Shown here in pieces: positions 10,883-21,448 of a stretch of 64,000 bases of DNA; the stretch's first letter is position 1, and every line of letters begins with the position of its first letter. The stretch is from assembly GCA_037013495.1 (NCBI GenBank), contig CM072803.1, positions 56,123,627 through 56,187,626 of the forward strand, in the 5' to 3' direction. Source of the stretch: Hippophae tibetana. Its lineage: Eukaryota; Streptophyta; Magnoliopsida; Rosales; Elaeagnaceae. Under the pieces are notes generated by a model. That model was given only the letters and a program-made list of their open reading frames with translations. It was not told the origin of the DNA and did not search any database. Both the position numbers and the translations under genes were made by a program.

Positions 10883-12776
10883 TGTTGTCTCTTTACAAGA
10901 TCATGAAAAAACATGCAAGTATACACAATCACAAGTAATAAAATTGATAAGTACAATTATCGTTCCTATGGAGATTTGCTACTACAGTTTGTTAAGTATT
11001 AAAATTGTTTCACTCTGATATTTTCCAAAACAAACAAAAATTGATGAAAGTTTAACAACTAATTTTTGTAAACAATAAATAAGAAGATTCTAGGATTGCA
11101 GTTTCACCAAATTAATTCACTCGAATCATTTTATTTTCTCTTGATTTATATTTTTTGTAAATTTAATTTTTCAACCAAGTTTATCAACACATCTCGCTAA
11201 AATAATTCACTATATTCCTATGAGAATTAAATTCATCAAGATTCATTACGTTCAAAGTTCTCAAATGGTCACATGTACAATAAAGGTATATTCCTATCTT
11301 CCATATATACATGTTATTCTATCCATGAGCAATACACAAAAATACCTCTTCCAAGTTTATTTAAGTGCCACAAATCAATTGATAAATTTTCCAATAATCA
11401 AAAGCATTAAGCACAAATAGAATAAACAAATTTAAAATCTCATAAATCTTACAAAAATAATTAAATCCAAACTTCATAAATTTAGCGACACAACAACCCT
11501 AGAAAAATTAAATTATTTCATAACAAAAATTAAAATTACAATGCGAAAATATATTAATACATTTTAAGGAATATTAGCTCAATAACAACATAAAGAAAAT
11601 TAGAATATGTTTATGCTCTCTAATTTTTGACACACGCAGAAACACAATAGAAGCCAAAAATGGCTTCTGTGTGTACCATAGTCCAACTCTCCAACCTCAT
11701 CTTCAACCTTCTTTCTCCAACCTCCTTTCTCCAACCTCCATATTTTTGGCAATAAATGCCCTATTTATAGCTAAAAAATAATATCAAGAAATATTAAGCG
11801 TGGGAGACATTTTTCTTTAAACACGTAGACACGTGTGTTAAAAAGCTGAGAAATATTGTGTAATCAAAAATTGTGGACAGCGTGCACATTTTTGGAATTT
11901 TTGTTTCAATTCACACATGCCATGTGTCAACCTCTGATTGGCTATAAGAATTAACGAGACACGTGGAAGCCTTTCATACACTATGAATATAGGGTGCACA
12001 AGGACCACATCGCACACGATAATTTCTTTCAAGACACATAGTGATGCAGAAGCTGCTGGAAACGTGCACCATTTTGTGTTTTTGTTTTAACCAACACATG
12101 CCATGTGTTAGCTCTTGATTTTCAGAAAGATTATTAGAGACATGTGGCATTGTATGATTCATTAGAATGACATGGTGCACGATGTTTCTTTGGATCGCAT
12201 TGCACATGACCATTTCTTTTGGCAGACACGTGGGTCCTACCCTGCACGCTGACCTACCCGACAGGTGTGCCCCATTCAGCGCTCCATGCAGCGTGTAATC
12301 TAGAAAACTGGGGTCCAATCACCTATGTCGCATTTGGCTTACACGCGCCTGATCCTAACTATTGATTGGATGATCTAACGGTGTGTGTTGCGCGTTGTTA
12401 ATGGCGCGTATGGTCCTCATTTCTAGTGTAGAAAAACAAAGTTTATATAATTTAATTTTAACCCTCAAATTTAATTCAAAATAACTTTTAAACTCTTGTT
12501 AATTTCAATTAAACCCTTTTCAAATTTAAATTAACTTTTAAGCTTTCGTTAATTGCAATTAAGCCCTATTTTAATTTAAATTATATTTTCAGATATTTAC
12601 TATTTGCAATTAAGTCATTTTTTTAATTAAATTCTTTAATTTTCTTAAAAATATATTCCTTAAGAAACTAACAATAAATATTAATTTATTACATTAAAAT
12701 TAACTAAAAGTATTAAGAACATAGCAATTTTGATTAATAAAATGGACGAAAATAACTGTATAATATACAGTTCTCA
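10883..12776 (-). mobile_element. Solo LTR E0 (Athila-like family E)
   Basis: Minus-orientation copy of the LTR at 36058-37495 and 58033-59995. It begins TGTTGTCT (plus strand) and ends CAGTTCTCA, corresponding to the CAGTTATCA end of E3. A TATA box on the minus strand (TATAAATA) lies at 11762-11769. A GC-rich promoter-like block with CACGTG-type sites spans about 11820-12420. Flanking bases are AAATT and AAACC, which could be a five-base duplication changed by two transitions, but this is not secure. It interrupts the gag of element G; no internal region is present. The open frames inside it are chance frames in the GC-rich block. Confidence 0.85.
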
Positions 12777-12859
12777 AAACCCAAATAGGTCCAACCCTAT
12801 TAAAAGAGAGGAGAACAAAAGGCCTAACAAGAATAAACATCCCACTTTTCTCCACTTCA

Positions 12860-13250
12860 AACCCACCCTAAGGCCGAGAGGTAACTCGGAGCCTTGGGGT
12901 CATGCCTTATCTCCCTTTCGAGGACCACCCCTACGTGTCACGTTTGCCAAAGCAATGTGTCGAATGGAGCATCTCAATAATGTCAATTGGCCACCCGCCA
13001 TGAAAGCTCTACTTAGAAACCCTAATAAGTATTGTGTGTTCCATTGAGACGCATGGCATTGGACTCAAGATTTCTGCCATCTAAAGTGGGAGATTGAGCA
13101 CCTCCTTTCAGAATGATACCTAAGGGACATCATTTATAAAACTAGAACCCCTCGGGAAGAGGCTTAGAGAGATAACCTTGATCAAAGGATTAGAGCACCA
13201 ACCAACCCTATTCATAAGGAACCAAATAGAGCACACCCTATTCCACTTGG
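12860..13250 (+). pseudogene. Gag C-terminal part of element G with zinc-knuckle-like motif
   Basis: The plus-strand reading WPPAMKALLRNPNKYCVFH is followed, through a TGA stop at about 13045, by a segment with DFCHLKWEIEHLL and YLRDII. Together this matches the C-x-FH-x3-GH-x4-C type knuckle and following helix of Tat-lineage gag. The stop and a Gly-to-Ala/Trp pattern around the second His show decay. It lies directly upstream of the protease, as expected. The sequence just before (12777-12860) is compatible with a basic gag linker. Confidence 0.7.
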
Positions 13251-13276
13251 AGATGTGCGTATAGTACACACCATTC

Positions 13277-13808
13277 ATGGCAGACCTACCAAGGCCAGCC
13301 ATACCAGTAACTCCAAAAAAAGGCACACAAGAGAGGCTTGAGATACGAGTCATTTGGTTTACAAATCTAAGACTTGAGGGTCTAATTTATCCAATTACTT
13401 TTGATGGCCGAGAACGCCTACCTCCTCATAACGATCCTTTAGTGATCATTGTGATAATAGCTCATTGTGAGATGCATTGAATATTAGTCGAAAATGGTAG
13501 CTTATCCAACCTCTTATACCTATATTCTTTTCACAATATGGGTATAGATCCTAAAAAGATCACTCAATAACAAATTCCATTGGTTAGATTCAATGGTAGT
13601 GGAACTATGTCGGTAGGGACCATACCTCTACCCATGTCAGTAGAAGGTGCTATAATTTTGACAAACTTTTTCGTTTTGAACACCTCAACACCTTATAATG
13701 AAATTTTGGGCCTCCCATGGATACATAACATGAAAGTGGTGCCTTCAACATACCATCAATTGATTAAATACCCTACCGTTGATGGGGTAAGAGAAATTGA
13801 GGGGGAAC
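13277..13808 (+). pseudogene. Aspartic protease of gypsy element G, active-site Asp changed to Glu
   Basis: Three frames together cover the protease: PHNDPLVIIVIIA, then ILVENGSLSNLLY, then VGTIPLPM, NEILGLPWIHNMKVVPSTYHQ and PTVDGVREIEGE. In this lineage the active site usually reads LVDNGSS; here the catalytic Asp codon is GAA (13490-13492), giving Glu, so the enzyme would be dead even without the frameshifts. The conserved ILG-R/L-PWLH block and the STYHQ-like end are clear. The reading is cut at GEG-E by LTR-alpha copy B and resumes at 15724 with RARSCYN. Confidence 0.8.
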
Positions 13809-14127
13809 TGATGAGTGCTCAAAAAGCACTAAAGTAACCATGATTTTATGCACATTAATTGATTAAAAATATATATATTTATATGTTTTATCATATATTT
13901 ATATAAATTTGTCTTTTTCGAAATCACGGGTATTTTTATTATTTTTCAGGTATTTTGGCTTAAAAATGCAACTTAAAGACTCAAATAGGAATACTTGAAG
14001 CAATACATCACAAATATATTAATAAATAAATGGGGAAAGGTCAAAAAATATGCAAAAATTGGACAAAATGGGTCAAAAAGGTCAAAAAGGAGAAAAACGC
14101 GCCGCCAGCGCCCAGCCGCGCGTGCTG

Positions 14128-14310
14128 CTACTGTTCATCCACGCAAAACTGCATGTGCGGCTACTGTTCATCCGCCCCAAGCTGCGCGCACTGGTACTGT
14201 TCATCCGCCCCAAGCTGCGCGCACTGGTACTGTTCATATGCGCAAAACTGCGCGCAGCTACTGTTCATCCGTGCAAAGCTGCGCGCGGCTACTGTTCACG
14301 TGCGTGCCGA
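14128..14310 (+). repeat. Six tandem 31-33 bp GC-rich repeats in LTR-alpha B
   Basis: Units start with CTACTGTTCATCC or GTACTGTTCATCC at 14128, 14161, 14194, 14227, 14258 and 14289, and each contains a GCTGCGCGC-like core. Copies C and D hold a GC-rich block at the same place but not this array, so it expanded in this copy. Confidence 0.9.
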
Positions 14311-14446
14311 CGCCCGTTTCGCCCCATTCTTCACGTGCAGCCGCCCCACGTCATGCTGACGTCATCAAATGATGTCAGCAATCACCAATCCGTGTTTTTA
14401 CAGTTTTTTTACATTTTTTTCTCTACTTTTTCTCTCCATCCTCACC

Positions 14447-14454
14447 TATAAATA
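14447..14454 (+). promoter_or_regulatory. TATA box of LTR-alpha B
   Basis: TATAAATA within CACCTATAAATACCC. It is conserved at 40272-40279 (copy D) and, on the other strand, at 20866-20873 (copy C). It lies about 140 bases before the leader hairpin. Confidence 0.75.
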
Positions 14455-14589
14455 CCCCCTTCCCTTCACTTCAAAACACACCTTCAACACCTCTAAATAC
14501 ATTCTTTTCTCTCTTTCTTTCCCTCTTTTCTTAGATTTTTAGTTTTTCTTAGTTTTTAGCTTTTCTTAGTTAATTTATCTTAGTTTTAG

Positions 14590-14614
14590 AGTTCTTCCCT
14601 TTTTGGGAAGAACT
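14590..14614 (+). promoter_or_regulatory. Leader hairpin of LTR-alpha B
   Basis: AGTTCTTCCC - TTTTT - GGGAAGAACT, ten perfect pairs around a five-base loop. Copies C and D keep the stem but with a T-A pair where B has C-G. Confidence 0.85.
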
Positions 14615-15723
14615 AGTTATGTTTATGTAATTTTTTAGCTGCAAATTCCGCTTGGAGTTTTTCCAGCAACGGGAATAGCGTCGAAGTTCTGTAAGGATTT
14701 TATTTTCTTTACAGTTATTTTTTATGCTTTATTCTTACATGTTATATTTAATTTTTCTGTGATTAAATTTAACTGTGCTGGCTGTTTATAAACATGATGT
14801 AATAATAACGTTGTTATGCTTGCGAAATATTAAATAGGTGAAAATCTCTAAAATGAATTGATTTTGTTTTTATTCAAGATTTTATATTAAGAATGTTAGA
14901 GAGAAATATATTATTTTTTATTACAAACTTAAACCTGAAAATTAGATTTTAAGGTTTAGTTATCCGGTCTGATTTAGAATAGTGCTCTTTTATTTGATGG
15001 TACAATCGCCCGGTAGTTAGAGTGAAGCTCTATTTCAAAAATTTTTATAAGAATTTTTATCTGAAAATGTATTGACAACATGTTTTCGGTAGTGGTTTTA
15101 AAACTTGAAAGTTAGTACTCGGATAACTAAATTCTTAGGTTTAATTTGGACACCTTGGATAAAGTTTAAACTGTCTAACCCCACCAAAGGTGGCATTTAA
15201 ATGGTTCATTTTCAATCTCTTAGAAAAAGGAATTAATTTAATTAAGCAAATTGGTTATCAACCCCACCCATAGGTGTTAATTGATTTTTTTAGTTAACAA
15301 AGAATATCTAATCCCACCAAAGGTGGTATTCATACAAAAAAGGGAGAATAAATAAATATCAATTCATATCTTTAATAACCTAAATAATATGAGCAAGCAT
15401 AATTAACTTAGTTATTATATCCATAAATACTCCGCCATTATAAATGATAAAATTTGCATAAATGTTTATTGAATCTATGTTTAATTTTATGTAATTAGAT
15501 TAAAAACACAAAACCCCAAAATATCGTGACATGATGTTTAGGATTAAATTTCGTTTTTAAAAGTTTGAATAATAAATTAAAAACCACATACATTCCTTCC
15601 TTAGATCGACCTTGGGAGTATACTTATCATTTTCTTCGAAATGATTCGTGCACTTGCGAGAGTTTTATAAATATTAAAACCAAAGTATTGGCAAGAATCC
15701 GTGATGCCGGTTTTCGCTCATCA

Positions 15724-16850
15724 AGTTTTTGGCGCGATAGGGCACGAAGTTGTTACAATGATACTATGAAGAATGTGCTACCTCAATCTTCAAAATAGAA
15801 ATGAAAAAACAAAGGTCATCCCAATGAAATTAAGAAACTGTGTACATGTGAACATGTTACGATGGAAGTCCAAGGTGAACATGATGTGGTTCATATAGCG
15901 GCAGTGGAGAATGATCGATCTGTGAGAATCAATTATGAACTACCTTATTCATTCAAAGCTGGTCTTATTGATTTCTTGAAGAATAACGAGGATTTTTTTG
16001 CTTCGAAGCCTGAGGACATGCCCGACATCGACCCTTATATTATATCCCATGAGTTATGCCTGGATCATACCAAAATTTCAGTTCAACAAAGAAACCGGAG
16101 ATTTGCGAGAGACAAGAATGAGATCATTAAAAAGAAGATCGAGTCCTTGAAAAGTGTAGGTTGGGTTCACGAGGTCATGTACCCAACATGGCTATCAAAT
16201 GTGGTGTTAGTGAACAAAGAGGGAGGTGAGAATAGAATGTGTATGGATTTCATTGATTTGAATAGGGCAACTCCAAAAGATTGCTTCCATTTGCCAAATA
16301 TTGACCAATTGGTAGATGTCATGGCTGGGTTGGAATTAATAAGCTTTATGGATGCCTATTCAGGCTACCATCAAATCCAAATGTATCCTAAAGATGAAGA
16401 AAAAATGGCATTTATCATGGAAGAAGGGACGTTGTGCTACACTAAGATTCCATTCTATTTGAAAAAAGTTGGTGCCACCTATCAAAGAATTGTGAATAAA
16501 ATGTTCCAAAACCAAATTGGATGAAACATAGAGGTGTATGTTGATGACATGATGTTTAAACCAAATTTGATAAAAACCATGTCTCTGACATTAAAGATGT
16601 GTTTGCCATAATTTGGAATTATAAAATGCATCTCAACCCAAAGAGCTCTATATTTAGAGTAGCCTCGGGGAAGTTCTTGGGGGTACTTAGTGAAATCTAG
16701 AGGTATAGAAGCCAATCCAAATAAAATCTCATCCTTGGTAAATATGAAGTCCCCCTGCTGCTTCAAGGAAGTCTAACAGTTAAATAGATGTATCGTGGCT
16801 TTAAGTAGCTTCATTTCTAAGTGCACCGAAAAAATGTCTACCATTCTTTC
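15724..16850 (+). pseudogene. Reverse transcriptase of gypsy element G
   Basis: The frame at 15862-16524 (220 codons) covers the RT fingers and palm: PTWLSNVVLVNKEGG, MDFIDLNRATPKD and SFMDAYSGYHQI are the classic gypsy blocks (the first catalytic Asp lies in FMDAYSG). A TGA codon at 16522-16524 interrupts just before the catalytic YVDDM (16537-16551). After that, frame changes follow through a region with SIFEK near 16850. Some expected residues are altered, for example IPFYLKKVGATYQ where PFGLKNAGATYQ is usual. The first Met at 15862 is only an internal codon of the polyprotein. The pre-RT linker with RARSCYN starts at 15740. Inactive. Confidence 0.9.
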
Positions 16851-16855
16851 GATTT

Positions 16856-17335
16856 TTGAAAAAGAACATGGAATTCCTTTGGGATAGTGAGTGTGAACGA
16901 GCCTTTCAATCCATTAAGGATTACTTGGGGAAAGCACCTCTTTTGGCTAATCCTATGGCAGAAGAACTGTATATGTACATGTCTTTCATGGACAAAGCTG
17001 CCAGTACGATATTGATGGTCGACAGAGAGGGAGCCCAACACCTAGTGTACTACGTGAGTCATTCGTTGACAAGGGCATAATAATGATATCCTCCTCTAGA
17101 CAAGGTAGTTTTCATAATAACAATGACTGCATGAAAACTCATGCATTACTTTGGTGCACATAGGGTAGTGGTCCTTACCCCTTACCCCTTGAAAAATATT
17201 TTGGGTAAATCAGACTTTTCTGGGCATCTTTCTCAAATAGCCATTAAGTTGAGCGAATTTAAGATACATTATAGATCTCTGGCCACTATCAAGGGACAAA
17301 CCCTCATAGATTTTGTTGCAGAGTGGACATAATAG
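16856..17335 (+). pseudogene. RNase H (first, retroviral-type) of gypsy element G
   Basis: The frame at 16856-17080 has FLWDSECERAFQSIKDYL and PLLANPMAEELYMYMSF, the tether and start of the gypsy RNase H. The next frame, 17141-17332, has HYFGAHRVVVLTPYPLK and GQTLIDFVAEWT, the usual end. Two stops at about 17078-17083 separate them. The first catalytic acidic residue that follows L-Y-L-Y in active enzymes is not obvious (YMYMSFMDKAAS), which agrees with the view that in the Tat lineage this domain is degenerate and supplemented by a second RNase H, here at 17395-17815. Confidence 0.8.
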
Positions 17336-17394
17336 AATACCCAGAAAGGAACTCCCATACATGCAATAAAATCAAACTTCATAGGAGAAGCATT

Positions 17395-17815
17395 TTTCCT
17401 TAAGATAGAGTTATGATTGGCGTATGTGGATGGAGCAAGCAATTTATGAGGGGTAGGAGTTGGAATCGTAATATTCACCACAAATGGAGGTCTAATATAA
17501 CAATGCCTTCAAATCACTTTTCAAGAAACCAACAATGTTGCTGAATATAAGGCCTTACTCTGGGCATTGCAACAATTAGTAGCACTTGGAGCTAAGAGGG
17601 TGTTAATCCATAGTGATTCGCATATGGTGGTAAACCAAGTCAACGAATATTTTGAAGTAAAGGAAGAAAGAATGAAACTTTATGTACAAGAAGCGAAGAA
17701 AGAAAAATCCGTATTTGAAACTTTTGAGATCAAGAAAATTCTTTGAGGAAGAAATGCCCATGTTGATTCCTTGGCTACGTTGGCATCTACCGTAAATTCA
17801 AATTCAAAGAGAGTC
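17395..17815 (+). pseudogene. Second RNase H (archaeal-type aRNH) of gypsy element G
   Basis: After one stop (about 17414), the plus-strand reading gives AYVDGASN, GVGVGIVI, NNVAEYKALLWALQQL, VLIHSDSHMVVNQVN and NAHVDSLATLAS. These supply the four acidic residues expected of an RNase HI fold: Asp in YVDGAS, Glu in AEYKALL, Asp in HSDSH and Asp in HVDSLA. A second, archaeal-like RNase H after the first is a hallmark of the Tat lineage. Other stops occur between SNL and GVG and before the NAHVD block, so the gene is dead although the catalytic residues remain. Confidence 0.8.
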
Positions 17816-17929
17816 ATATTAGTCTCTTGTTTGTCAATACTTAGCATTGGCACAAGTGAAATAAAAGATCAAACTCAATCGGATGTCATGTTTATGGTTC
17901 ATGCTTCTTTATTGAAGTCATATATAGAA

Positions 17930-18830
17930 TACCTTATCGATGGTATCCTCCTAAAAGACAAACACTTAGCTCGCAAGCTCACAACGAAAGAAAAAATCTA
18001 TGCCATCATCTAGGGAGTCTTATATAGAAATAATTATGGTGGCCCATGGTTGAAATGCCTACCCACAGCCGAGGCTTAGATGGTCCTGAATGACTTACAT
18101 GATGGCCAATATAGAGCTCATTCTGAAGGAGGAACTCTTTTGCAAAGAATTGTCCAACAAGGTTAATATTGGCCTACCCTTCTCAAAGATTTCATCTCTT
18201 ATGTAAAAAGGTGTGATAGGTGTCAAAGGGATGCCAATGTGCCACACCGACTATGTGCCGACCTAAAACCTATTGTTAGCCCATGGCCATTTCAGAAATG
18301 ATGTTTGGATATTATAAGACCATTTTCTATCACCTCAGGCCAAAGAAAGTTTCTCGTAGCAATTGATTATTTTACTAAATGGATAGAGGTGGAACCTTTA
18401 GCTCGAATCCAAGAAACGGATGTGGAGAGATTCATATGGAACAATATCATAAGTAGGTACGGATTACCTCATGAACTATTCTCCGATAATGGTAGACAAT
18501 TCATTAAAAAAAACTAGTATCTTTTTGTGATAAGAAGGGTACCAAATTATCTCATTCCACCCCTTACTGACCGTAAGGGAATGGTGTAGCATAATCATCT
18601 AATAAGACACTCATAAGTGGGTTGATGAACTACCCGAAGTTTTTTGGGCCACAAGGACTACTTCCAGAACATCAACAGGGGATACTCCTTTCTATCTCAT
18701 TTATGGCACTGAAGCGCTCATACCCCTTAAGATACAAGAACCAACCCTCTGGTCTGGTATCATGCAGGATGATAATGATCATTTAAGATGGAAGGACCTA
18801 CTGTTAACTAAAGAAAAATGAGAAGAAGCC
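17930..18830 (+). pseudogene. Integrase catalytic region of gypsy element G
   Basis: The zinc-binding part reads LHDGQYRAHSEGG then CDRCQRDA, giving the His and Cys pairs (about 18090-18230). The catalytic core shows DIIRPF (first Asp, with a stop just upstream at about 18301), FLVAIDYFTKWIEVEPL and LFSDNGRQF (second Asp, about 18484). The segment that should carry the Glu (18520-18800) is broken by several stops. The frames at 17771-18013 and 18305-18517 are the longest open pieces. Orientation and spacing after the two RNase H domains are as expected for the lineage. Confidence 0.85.
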
Positions 18831-19118
18831 TTGATAAGAATCGAGTCACAAAAGAGAACACTTCAAAAGATATATAACAAGTTTGTTAAGCACAAGAGTT
18901 TTGGTATAGGGGAGTGGGTCTTGCGAAGAGCATTGGGAAACAAAGTTGAAACTAGTGCAGGAAAAGTTTCCACAATATGGGAAGGTCCATATCAGATATA
19001 CGATATCACCCATACGAGCTCTTATTTGATAGAACGTGATGCTATAAAAGAGGCCCCTGAGTTGGAATGGAGAACTCCTCAAAAAATACTACATGTAAAT
19101 TTGATGTTTTATGTATGA
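18831..19118 (+). pseudogene. Integrase C-terminal part of gypsy element G
   Basis: A 95-codon open frame with FGIGEWVLRRALGNK, GKVSTIWEGPYQIYDI and SSYLIERD, the usual GPY/F-module pattern, ending with ILHVNLMFYV and a stop at 19116-19118. It probably marks the true end of the gypsy polyprotein. It is one of the least damaged parts of the element. Confidence 0.85.
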
Positions 19119-19144
19119 CAAATATAATATCTTTAGATTAATTG

Positions 19145-19499
19145 TTGAATTTATTTAATGAAACCCACAAGTTAGAAGTAGTCATTCGGCCTACTAGCCT
19201 GGGATGCAGGATTCATCCCATGCCTCATGATTGGAGGAGAAGTCCCTTGACCCCCCCCCCCCCACTTGAGATGTGAAGTACACTCCAAGGAGCACATGCA
19301 AGGTAATAGACGATTTCCCTTGCATGATGCACAACTCCTATAACTTATTTAATGAAACCCCAAGTTAGAAGTAGTTAAATGAACTTCTCTCTTGGAATGT
19401 GGGATTTATCCTATGCCTCATGATTGGAGGTGGAGTCCCTTGACCCCCCACTTGAGATGCAAAATATACCTAAAAGAGTACATGTATGGGATGGACATT
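19145..19499 (+). repeat. Tandem repeats (~190 bp) in the 3' part of element G, units 1 and 2
   Basis: Units begin TTTAATGAAACCC near 19149 and 19345 and share ATGCCTCATGATTGGAGG and a C-rich run before CACTTGAGATG. Unit 1 has a 13-base C run (19251-19263). Unit 2 is interrupted by LTR-alpha C at 19500 and continues at 21444. A third unit is at about 21475-21620. Confidence 0.85.
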
Positions 19500-21443
19500 T
19501 GATGAGCGAAAATCGGCATCGCCGATTCTTGCCAATACTTTGGTTTTATATTTATAAAACTCTCACAAGTGCACGAATCATTTCGAAGAAAATGATAAGT
19601 ATACTCCCAAGGTGGATCTAAGGAAGGAATGTATGTGGTTTTTAATTTATTATTCAAACTTTTAAAAACGAAATTAAGTCCTAAACATCCTGTCATGATA
19701 GTTTGATTTTTGTGTTTCTAATCTAATAACATAAAAATAAACATAGATATAGATTAAATAAATATAATCTAATAACATAAAAATAAACATAGATACAGAT
19801 TCAATAAATATTTATGCAAATTTTATCATTTATAATAGTGGAGTATTTATGGATATAATAACTAAATTAATTATGCTTGCTCATATTATCTAGGTTATTA
19901 AAGGTATATATTGATATTTTATTGATTCTCTCTTTTTTATATGAATACCACCTTTGGTGGAGTTAGATATTCTTTGTTAACTAAACAAATCAATTAACAC
20001 CTATGGGTGGGGTTGATAACTAATTTGGTTAATTAAATTAATTCCTTTTTCTAAGATATTGAAAATGAACCATTTAAATTCCACCTTTGGTGGGGTTAAA
20101 CAGTTTAAACTTTATTCAAGGTGTCCAAATTAAACATAAGAATTTAATTACCCGAGTACTAACTTTCAAGTTTTAAAACCACTACTGAAAACATGTTGTC
20201 AATACATTTTCACATAATAATTCTTATAAAAACTTTTGAAATAGAGTTTCACTCTAACTACCGGGCGATTGTACCAACAAATAAAAGAGCACTACTCTAA
20301 ATCAGACCGGAAAACTAAACCTTAAAATCTAATTTTCAGGTTTAAGTTTGTAATGAAAAATAATATATTTCTCTCTAACATTCTTAATATAAAATCTTGA
20401 ATAAAAACAAAATCAATTCATTTTAGAGATTTTCACCTATTTAATATTTCGCAAGTATAACAACGTTATTATTATATCATGTTTACAAACAGCCAGTAGA
20501 GTTTAATTTAATCATAGACAAATTAAATATAACATATAAGATTAAAACATAAAAAATAACTGTAAAGAAAATAAAATCCTTACAGAACTTCGATGCTATT
20601 CCCGTTGTTGAAAAACCTCTAACCGGAATTTTCACTCCCATTTATTGAATCAAAAAGCTAATAAATTACAAAAACATAACTAGTTCTTCTCAAAAAGAGA
20701 AGAACTCTAAAACTAAGAGAATTTAACTAAAAACTAAGAAAGAAACTAAGAAAAGCTTAAAAACTAAGAAAGAAACTAAGAAAAGCTTAAAAACTAAGAA
20801 ATGAGAGAAAGAAAGAGAAGAGAAGAATGGTTTTGAGGTGTGTTTAGAAGTGAAGGAAATTGGGGTATTTATAGGTGAGGATGGAGAGAAAAAGTGAGTG
20901 AAAAAATGATAAAAAATGGTGAAAACGCGGAGTGCAATTACTGAGGTCATTGATTACGTCAGCATGACGTCATGGGGTGGCTACGCGCAAAAATGGGGCG
21001 AAATGAGCGTCGGCGCGTGCGGAGGGCAGATGGGTGCGCACAGGCGCACGCGGAAGGGCAGGTGCTGCGCGTAGGGGCGCGCACGGATCTGGAACTGGGC
21101 ACACGTGGCTTGGCGCAGACGTGGGGCGCTGCACGCGCGGGTCTGGGCGGCGCGATTTTCTCCTTTTTGACATTTTTGACCTATTTTGTCCAATTTTTTC
21201 CATATTTGTTTACCTTTCCCCATTTATTTATTAATATATTTGTGATGTATTGCTTCCAGTATTCCTCTTTGAGTCTTTAAGTTACATTTTTAAGCCAAAA
21301 TACCTGAAAAACAATAAAAATACCCGTGATTCCGAAAAAGACAAATTTATATAAATATATGATAAAACATATAAATATATATATTTTAATCAATTAATGT
21401 GCATAAAATCATGGTAATTTTAGTTCTTTTTGAGCACTCATCA
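19500..21443 (-). mobile_element. LTR-alpha copy C (solo LTR, perfect target duplication)
   Basis: Minus-orientation copy: plus strand begins TGATGAGCGAAAATC and ends GAGCACTCATCA. Flanks are ACATT at 19495-19499 and ACATT at 21444-21448, an exact five-base duplication, and the interior matches one LTR end to end, so this is a clean solo LTR. It contains the reverse TATA box (20866-20873), the hairpin (20682-20706) and the CCACC...GGTGG boxes (near 19950, 20005 and 20090). A GC-rich block spans about 20970-21155; its open frames on both strands are not genes. Confidence 0.95.
20682..20706 (-). promoter_or_regulatory. Leader hairpin of LTR-alpha C
   Basis: AGTTCTTCTC - AAAAA - GAGAAGAACT on the plus strand; ten perfect pairs, five-base loop. 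The eighth to tenth pairs are C-G, T-A, C-G versus C-G, C-G, C-G in copy B. Confidence 0.85.
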
Positions 21444-21448
21444 ACATT

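Larger units (their letters stand above)
13809..15723 (+). mobile_element. LTR-alpha copy B (solo LTR)
   Basis: Starts TGATGAGTGCTCAAAAAGCA and ends CGCTCATCA, so the ends form TGATGAG/CTCATCA inverted repeats. It contains a GC-rich U3 block with six 31-33 base tandem repeats, a TATA box, a 10-bp hairpin and three boxes of the CCACC...GGTGG type. It interrupts the protease-RT junction of element G. The five bases before (GGAAC) and after (AGTTT) do not match, so there is no clean target duplication, although the gypsy coding on the two sides seems nearly continuous. Overlapping open frames at 13995-14451 are products of the GC-rich repeats. Confidence 0.9.

Noticed and set aside
14128-14310. 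CRISPR-like repeat array
   Set aside because: Units are contiguous, without unique spacers, and lie in a plant LTR promoter region.
13995-14451. Three overlapping open frames in different phases on the plus strand
   Set aside because: All run through the GC-rich tandem repeats of LTR-alpha B, which lack stop codons. No domain; repeats explain them.
13804-15728. Target duplication around LTR-alpha B
   Set aside because: GGAAC before and AGTTT after do not match in any shift that I tried, so I do not claim one.
20970-21280. Open frames on both strands rich in Arg, Ala and Pro
   Set aside because: These are shadows in the GC-rich block of LTR-alpha C. The corresponding region in copy B encodes different sequence.
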